DNA of 64,000 bases, taken from the NCBI GenBank assembly GCA_947165485.1, contig CAMVAP010000008.1:1-64000 (forward strand), given 5' to 3'. Under the pieces are notes generated by a model. The model was not told the origin of the DNA. It made no database searches and saw only the letters and a program-made list of their open reading frames with translations. Source of the DNA: an uncultured Prevotellaceae bacterium. GTDB lineage: Bacteria > Bacteroidota > Bacteroidia > Bacteroidales > Muribaculaceae. This document shows positions 59,996 to 64,000 of the stretch, piece after piece; positions within the stretch are counted from its first letter, which is position 1, and every line of letters begins with the position of its first letter. A program made the position numbers and the translations under genes.

Positions 59996-60265
59996 TTATT
60001 TCTTGTTGTTGCCGCTGTGACCACGGAAGGTGCGTGTGGGAGCGAACTCGCCGAGCTTGTGACCTACCATGTTCTCGGTAACATAGACGGGAATAAACTT
60101 GTTGCCATTGTGAACGGCAAAGGTGTGTCCCACAAATTCGGGAGCGATCATGGATGCGCGCGACCAAGTCTTGATCACACTCTTCTTGCCACTCTCGTTC
60201 ATGGCGTCAACCTTCTTTTCCAGTTTCACACTGATGTAAGGGCCTTTTTTAAGTGAACGACTCAT
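59996..60265 (-). CDS. rpsS: 30S ribosomal protein S19
   Basis: A head protein contacting S13 and the 50S. 89 residues: [40 protein letters not shown] and [20 protein letters not shown] with [19 protein letters not shown]. It lies 21 bp after rplB. Confidence 0.98.
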   Translation of the reverse strand: MSRSLKKGPYISVKLEKKVDAMNESGKKSVIKTWSRASMIAPEFVGHTFAVHNGNKFIPVYVTENMVGHKLGEFAPTRTFRGHSGNNKK

Positions 60266-60286
60266 AATTAATCGAATTTAATCAAA

Positions 60287-61111
60287 TTACTTCTTTCTTC
60301 TTTCAATGATGTACTTCGAAGACTGCTTCTTCGGCGCACGGGTCTTCAAGCCCTTAGCATACAAACCGTTGCGGTTGCGGGGATGTCCACCACTCTGGCG
60401 GCCTTCACCACCACCCATGGGATGGTCAACGGGGTTCATAACCACACCACGGTTGTGGGGGCGGCGACCCAGCCAGCGAGAGCGACCGGCCTTACCGGAC
60501 TGCTCCAGAGCGTGGTCACTGTTGCCAACCACACCAACGGTAGCCTTGCAAGCTGCAAGGACCTTGCGTGTCTCACCCGAAGGTAATTTGATGATTGCGT
60601 AGTTACCCTCGCGGCTGGTGAGCTGGGCGAAGGTACCGGCGGCGCGTGCCATAGCGGCACCCTGACCGGGACGCAACTCGATGTTGTGAATTAAAGTACC
60701 AACAGGAATCTTGCTCAGTGGAAGCGCGTTTCCCACTTCGGGGGCCACGTTCTCACCGCTCTCGATCGTTGCACCCACCTCGAGTCCGTTGGGAGCAATG
60801 ATGTAAGCTTTGTAGCCGTCTGCGTAGTAGAGCAGAGCAATACGAGCCGAACGGTTGGGATCGTACTCGATGGCTTTCACTACTGCCGGCACACCGTCTT
60901 TGTTCCTCTTGAAGTCGATCAGGCGGAGTTTGCGCCTGTGACCACCTCCACGATAGCGGGCGGTGAGGTGACCCTCGTTGTTGCGACCGCCGGTGGAACG
61001 CTTACCGACCGTAAGAGACTTCTCTGGTGTACGCTTGGTAATGTCGTCAAATACACCAATAATCTTGTGTCTTTGCCCCGGTGTTGTGGGCTTCAATTTT
61101 CTTACTGCCAT
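60287..61111 (-). CDS. rplB: 50S ribosomal protein L2
   Basis: A primary 23S rRNA binder needed for peptidyl transfer and subunit joining. The 274-residue protein has [60 protein letters not shown] and the active-site-proximal [20 protein letters not shown]. It is 6 bp after rplW. Confidence 0.98.
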   Translation of the reverse strand: MAVRKLKPTTPGQRHKIIGVFDDITKRTPEKSLTVGKRSTGGRNNEGHLTARYRGGGHRRKLRLIDFKRNKDGVPAVVKAIEYDPNRSARIALLYYADGYKAYIIAPNGLEVGATIESGENVAPEVGNALPLSKIPVGTLIHNIELRPGQGAAMARAAGTFAQLTSREGNYAIIKLPSGETRKVLAACKATVGVVGNSDHALEQSGKAGRSRWLGRRPHNRGVVMNPVDHPMGGGEGRQSGGHPRNRNGLYAKGLKTRAPKKQSSKYIIERRKK

Positions 61112-61117
61112 TTTTTA

Positions 61118-61477
61118 TTATAAATTACTATAGAAATCAATAGTTTGTCCTTTTGCAATGGTCACGATGGCCTTCTTGAAAGCCACGGTGTGACCCTTGA
61201 CGATACCGCTCTTGGTGTAGCGCTGCTTGTTCTTGCCGCTGTAGTTCATCGTGCTCACGTTAACGACCTTGACGTCATACATCTTCTCGATGGCGTCCTT
61301 GATCTGGTACTTGTTGGCATCGGAAGACACCTTGAACGTGTAACGGCTACCGATCTTCTTGCGCTGTATGGTTCGCTTACCATTCTCGGCACTAGCGGTC
61401 TCGGCATTGGCGGTGGACTTCTCGGTAATTGCGTTGGCCTTCTCGGTCACAACGGGAATGATCTGAATGTTCTCCAT
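61118..61477 (-). CDS. rplW: 50S ribosomal protein L23 with an N-terminal insertion
   Basis: Forms the docking site for trigger factor and SRP at the tunnel exit. The L23 core is clear (IIPVVTEKANAITEK; SRYTFKVSSDANKYQIKDAI; EKMYDVKVVNVSTMNYSGKN; FKKAIVTIAKGQTIDFYSNL). Between residues about 20 and 43 an extra low-complexity, charged segment (TANAETASAENGKRTIQRKK) lengthens the protein to 119 aa, against about 96 in relatives. The frame is continuous on both sides, so it is a true insertion, placed in a loop near the globular body. It is 12 bp after rplD. Confidence 0.96.
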   Translation of the reverse strand: MENIQIIPVVTEKANAITEKSTANAETASAENGKRTIQRKKIGSRYTFKVSSDANKYQIKDAIEKMYDVKVVNVSTMNYSGKNKQRYTKSGIVKGHTVAFKKAIVTIAKGQTIDFYSNL

Positions 61478-61489
61478 TGTCTGTCCTCC

Positions 61490-62116
61490 TTATTTTAAGT
61501 TATTGAGCGCATCCACCGAGCTCTCGGTAACGAGAATCATGCGGTTGTCAAGCACGCGGTAGGTGTTGATGTCGCTTGCGGTAATCAGACTTGCGGTGGG
61601 CACGTTGCGCAGTGACAAGTAGAGGTTGCGCTCCTGGCCAGCCAGGACGAGAAGCAACTTCTGACCCTCGAGCTTGAGGTTGCGGGTAATGTTTACAAAT
61701 TCCTTGGTCTTGGGAGCATCAAACTTGATATCCTCGATGACCATGATCTGGTTGTTCTGAGCCTTGTAGGTAAGAGCAGAACGACGGGCCAGAGCCTTCA
61801 TCTTCTTATTCAGCTTGAAGCTGTAGTTGCGGGGACGGGGACCGAACACGCGACCACCACCATGGAACAGCGGAGACTTGATGTCACCGTGACGGGCACC
61901 GCCGCCACCCTTCTGGCGACCGAGCTTCTTGGTCGAGCCAGCGATTTCACTTCTCTCTTTAGCCTTGTGGGTTCCCTGGCGCTTGTTGGCCATGTATTGC
62001 TTAACATCGAGATAAACGGCATGCTCGTTAGGCTCGGCGATGGCGAAGATCTCATCGTTAAGGGTCACCTTGCGTCCGGTGTCCTCACCCTTGATGTTAT
62101 ATACTGCGAGTTCCAT
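61490..62116 (-). CDS. rplD: 50S ribosomal protein L4
   Basis: A tunnel-wall protein; in E. coli it also represses the S10 operon. The 208 residues begin [20 protein letters not shown], followed by [20 protein letters not shown], the extended loop [20 protein letters not shown] and [20 protein letters not shown]. It is 2 bp after rplC. Confidence 0.98.
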   Translation of the reverse strand: MELAVYNIKGEDTGRKVTLNDEIFAIAEPNEHAVYLDVKQYMANKRQGTHKAKERSEIAGSTKKLGRQKGGGGARHGDIKSPLFHGGGRVFGPRPRNYSFKLNKKMKALARRSALTYKAQNNQIMVIEDIKFDAPKTKEFVNITRNLKLEGQKLLLVLAGQERNLYLSLRNVPTASLITASDINTYRVLDNRMILVTESSVDALNNLK

Positions 62117-62118
62117 TA

Positions 62119-62733
62119 TTACATTTCAATAATTACGATTGAACCTTTGCTGCCCGGTACTGAGCCTTTCACCATGAGAAGATTGTTCTCGGGCAATACT
62201 TTAATCACTTGCAGGTTTTGAGCGGTGCAGCGCTTGTTGCCCATCTGGCCAGCCATGCGCATACCCTTGAAAACCTTGGCGGGATAGGAGCAGGCACCGA
62301 TTGAACCGGGAGCGCGCTGACGGTCGTCCTGACCGTGAGTGGTCTGGCCCACGCCGCCGAAGCCGTGACGCTTCACGACGCCCTGGAAGCCCTTACCCTT
62401 GGATGTGCCGATAACATCAACAAATTCAACGTTGTTGAGCAGCTCTACGGTGAATTCCTCACCAGCCTTGTGCTCACCATCAAATTTGAACTCGGCCAAG
62501 TATCTTTGCGGTTTCACTCCTGCCTTCTTGAAGTGACCGGCCATGGGCTTGGTGGTGTGCTTGTCCTTCTTCTCGACAAAGCCCAGCTGCAAAGCCTCGT
62601 AACCGTCCTTCTCAACAGTTTTCACCTGAGTGACAACGCAAGGACCCACTTCGATAACAGTGCACGGCACGTTCTTGCCGTCGGCACTGAAAACGGATGT
62701 CATTCCGATTTTCTTTCCTAATAATCCTGGCAT
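62119..62733 (-). CDS. rplC: 50S ribosomal protein L3
   Basis: Starts 23S rRNA folding and reaches the peptidyl-transferase centre. The 204-residue protein has [40 protein letters not shown], the signature [20 protein letters not shown] (target of GATase-type methylation in E. coli) and [20 protein letters not shown]. It lies 69 bp after rpsJ. Confidence 0.98.
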   Translation of the reverse strand: MPGLLGKKIGMTSVFSADGKNVPCTVIEVGPCVVTQVKTVEKDGYEALQLGFVEKKDKHTTKPMAGHFKKAGVKPQRYLAEFKFDGEHKAGEEFTVELLNNVEFVDVIGTSKGKGFQGVVKRHGFGGVGQTTHGQDDRQRAPGSIGACSYPAKVFKGMRMAGQMGNKRCTAQNLQVIKVLPENNLLMVKGSVPGSKGSIVIIEM

Positions 62734-62802
62734 TTCTCTTGAAATTTTAAAAATTACTGTTTGTTAATGCTGTTAATTTTACTCGTTGTTCAATCTCTTG
62801 TA

Positions 62803-63108
62803 CTACACCTTGATCTCAACCTCAACTCCACTGGGCAATTCGAGCTTCATCAGTGCATCAACAGTCTTAGCGGTTGAACTGTAGATGTCGATGAGACGCT
62901 TGAAGGATGCCAGCTGGAACTGTTCGCGGGACTTCTTGTTGACAAAAGTCGAACGGTTCACGGTGAAGATGCGCTTGTGTGTGGGCAGGGGGATAGGACC
63001 GCTCACTACGGCGCCAGTGCTCTTCACTGTGCGCACGATCTTCTCGGCAGACTTGTCGACCAAGTTGTGATCGTAGCTTTTCAATTTAATTCTAATCTTC
63101 TGGCTCAT
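62803..63108 (-). CDS. rpsJ: 30S ribosomal protein S10
   Basis: A head protein that, with NusB, also takes part in antitermination and transcription-translation coupling through NusG. 101 residues: [40 protein letters not shown] and [20 protein letters not shown]. It ends in a TAG stop. It lies 24 bp after fusA, so the str and S10 groups are joined. Confidence 0.98.
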   Translation of the reverse strand: MSQKIRIKLKSYDHNLVDKSAEKIVRTVKSTGAVVSGPIPLPTHKRIFTVNRSTFVNKKSREQFQLASFKRLIDIYSSTAKTVDALMKLELPSGVEVEIKV

Positions 63109-63132
63109 ATTATTTAATAATGTGAAATTGTA

Positions 63133-64000
63133 TTATTGCAATAATTCGACGTGACCTAGACACTCTTTCAGCACCTTGATGGCGATGGGAGTCGCTACCG
63201 GAGCGTAGTGCGAGAACGACATGGTGCTCGTGGCACGTCCGCTGGTGATGTTGCGCAGGGCGGTGACATAGCCAAACATCTCGGCGAGCGGGGTGTTGGC
63301 CTTCACGATGCGGGCACCACTGCGGGCGGTTTCCATGCCCTCGACCTGGGCGCGGCGCTTGTTGAGGTCGGCGATGACATCACCCATATTCTCCTCGGGG
63401 GTCACCACTTCGAGCTTCATCATCGGCTCAAGCAGCACGGGGCGAGCCTTGCGGCAAGCGCTGCGATAGGCCTGCATGGCGCACAGCTCAAAACTCAGGC
63501 TGTCGCTGTCCACGGGGTGGTAGCTGCCGTCGATGACGGTCACCTTCAGGCTCTGCACGGGGAAACCGGCGAGCACACCGCTGCGCATGGCGCTCTTGAA
63601 GCCTTTCTCGATGCTGGGCATGTACTCCTTGGGGATATCGCCACCCTTCACCTCGTTGACAAACTGCAGCGTGCCTTCAAAGTCATCATCAGCGGGCTCG
63701 ACGCGGCACTCGATGTCGGCAAACTTGCCGTGGCCGCCGGTCTGCTTCTTGAATACCTCATGCACGGTTGCGGGCTGCGAGATGGCCTCCTTGTAGGAAA
63801 CCTGGGGGCGACCCTGGTTGCACTCCACCTTGAACTCGCGGCGCAGGCGGTCGAGGATGATATCCAGATGCAGCTCACCCATTCCACGGATGATGGTCTG
63901 TCCGGTCTCCTCGTTGCTCTCGACCTGGAAGGTGGGGTCTTCCTCGGCAAGCTTTGCCAGACCCACTGCCATGCGGTCGAGGTCGTTCTGCGTCTTGGGC
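63133..64000 (-). CDS. fusA: Elongation factor G, C-terminal part
   Basis: The GTPase that drives translocation. Only the last 289 residues are in the window; the frame is open to base 64,000, beginning [20 protein letters not shown], so the gene continues beyond. Domains III-V are present: [20 protein letters not shown] (domain III), the domain IV loop with [17 protein letters not shown] and [20 protein letters not shown], and domain V with [40 protein letters not shown]. It could be one of two fusA-like copies that some Bacteroidales have, but its place before rpsJ points to the main one. Confidence 0.97.
   Translation of the reverse strand, partial: PKTQNDLDRMAVGLAKLAEEDPTFQVESNEETGQTIIRGMGELHLDIILDRLRREFKVECNQGRPQVSYKEAISQPATVHEVFKKQTGGHGKFADIECRVEPADDDFEGTLQFVNEVKGGDIPKEYMPSIEKGFKSAMRSGVLAGFPVQSLKVTVIDGSYHPVDSDSLSFELCAMQAYRSACRKARPVLLEPMMKLEVVTPEENMGDVIADLNKRRAQVEGMETARSGARIVKANTPLAEMFGYVTALRNITSGRATSTMSFSHYAPVATPIAIKVLKECLGHVELLQ

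Overview
This window is from a member of the Bacteroidota, most probably order Bacteroidales; a Muribaculaceae- or Prevotellaceae-like gut organism is my inference, not a demonstrated assignment. The evidence is the many promoters of the Bacteroidota form TTTG-N19/20-TAnnTTTG, a short primary sigma factor (285 aa), Bacteroidales families (DUF4836, DUF4292, DUF5106, DUF4153, DUF3109), a TonB receptor with an N-terminal carboxypeptidase-like domain, and dockerin-ended secreted proteins. Few genes have a clear Shine-Dalgarno sequence. There is no rRNA, tRNA, CRISPR array, phage or intact insertion sequence.

Layout. 1-2,800: the start of a sulfatase-modifying-factor-like lipoprotein (cut by the window edge), then a compact leftward operon ybaK-aroC-acyl-ACP thioesterase. 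2,800-11,400: envelope and secreted proteins (thioredoxin-like DUF5106, a large TPR protein, a META-domain protein, a 660-aa secreted protein, a DUF4153 membrane protein). 11,540-13,440: RNase P RNA with a textbook promoter, followed by folC. 13,650-17,800: HtrA/Deg protease, a small ribbon-helix-helix-like protein, the primary sigma factor and a small outer-membrane beta-barrel. 17,838-23,800: a DUF4836 lipoprotein, a small acidic protein, the two-gene agmatine-to-putrescine module (aguA, aguB), a repeat-rich acidic gene broken by an in-frame TAG, a small membrane protein and rplS with a structured leader. 24,000-29,800: a leftward operon folP-cdaA-DUF3109-CotH-CotH whose last two genes are tandem paralogues ending in dockerin-like repeats. 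29,880-36,450: murI, a glycine-zipper lipoprotein, an AraC regulator divergent from a flavodoxin/aldo-keto reductase pair, and small proteins (TerB-like, TPR, ClbS/DfsB-like). 36,500-47,750: hflX, dgt, an S41 protease, the rightward run dut-TPR-DUF4292-TonB receptor, a ROK sugar kinase and a small lipoprotein.

47,937-64,000 (leftward): the complete S10-spc-alpha ribosomal cluster from the 3' part of fusA through rpsJ, rplC, D, W, B, rpsS, rplV, rpsC, rplP, rpmC, rpsQ, rplN, X, E, rpsN, H, rplF, R, rpsE, rpmD, rplO, secY, map, infA, rpmJ, rpsM, K, D, rpoA and rplQ. It supplies the ribosome, the Sec channel, start-methionine removal, IF-1 and the RNA polymerase alpha subunit, and ends in three small hairpins plus a strong bidirectional terminator.

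The window is mostly housekeeping DNA and I see no clear new multi-gene system. The items most worth a second look are the amber-interrupted repeat gene with an apparently intact promoter, the tandem CotH-dockerin pair coupled to a c-di-AMP cyclase operon, a 122-bp palindromic element, and structured untranslated regions next to rplS and rplQ.
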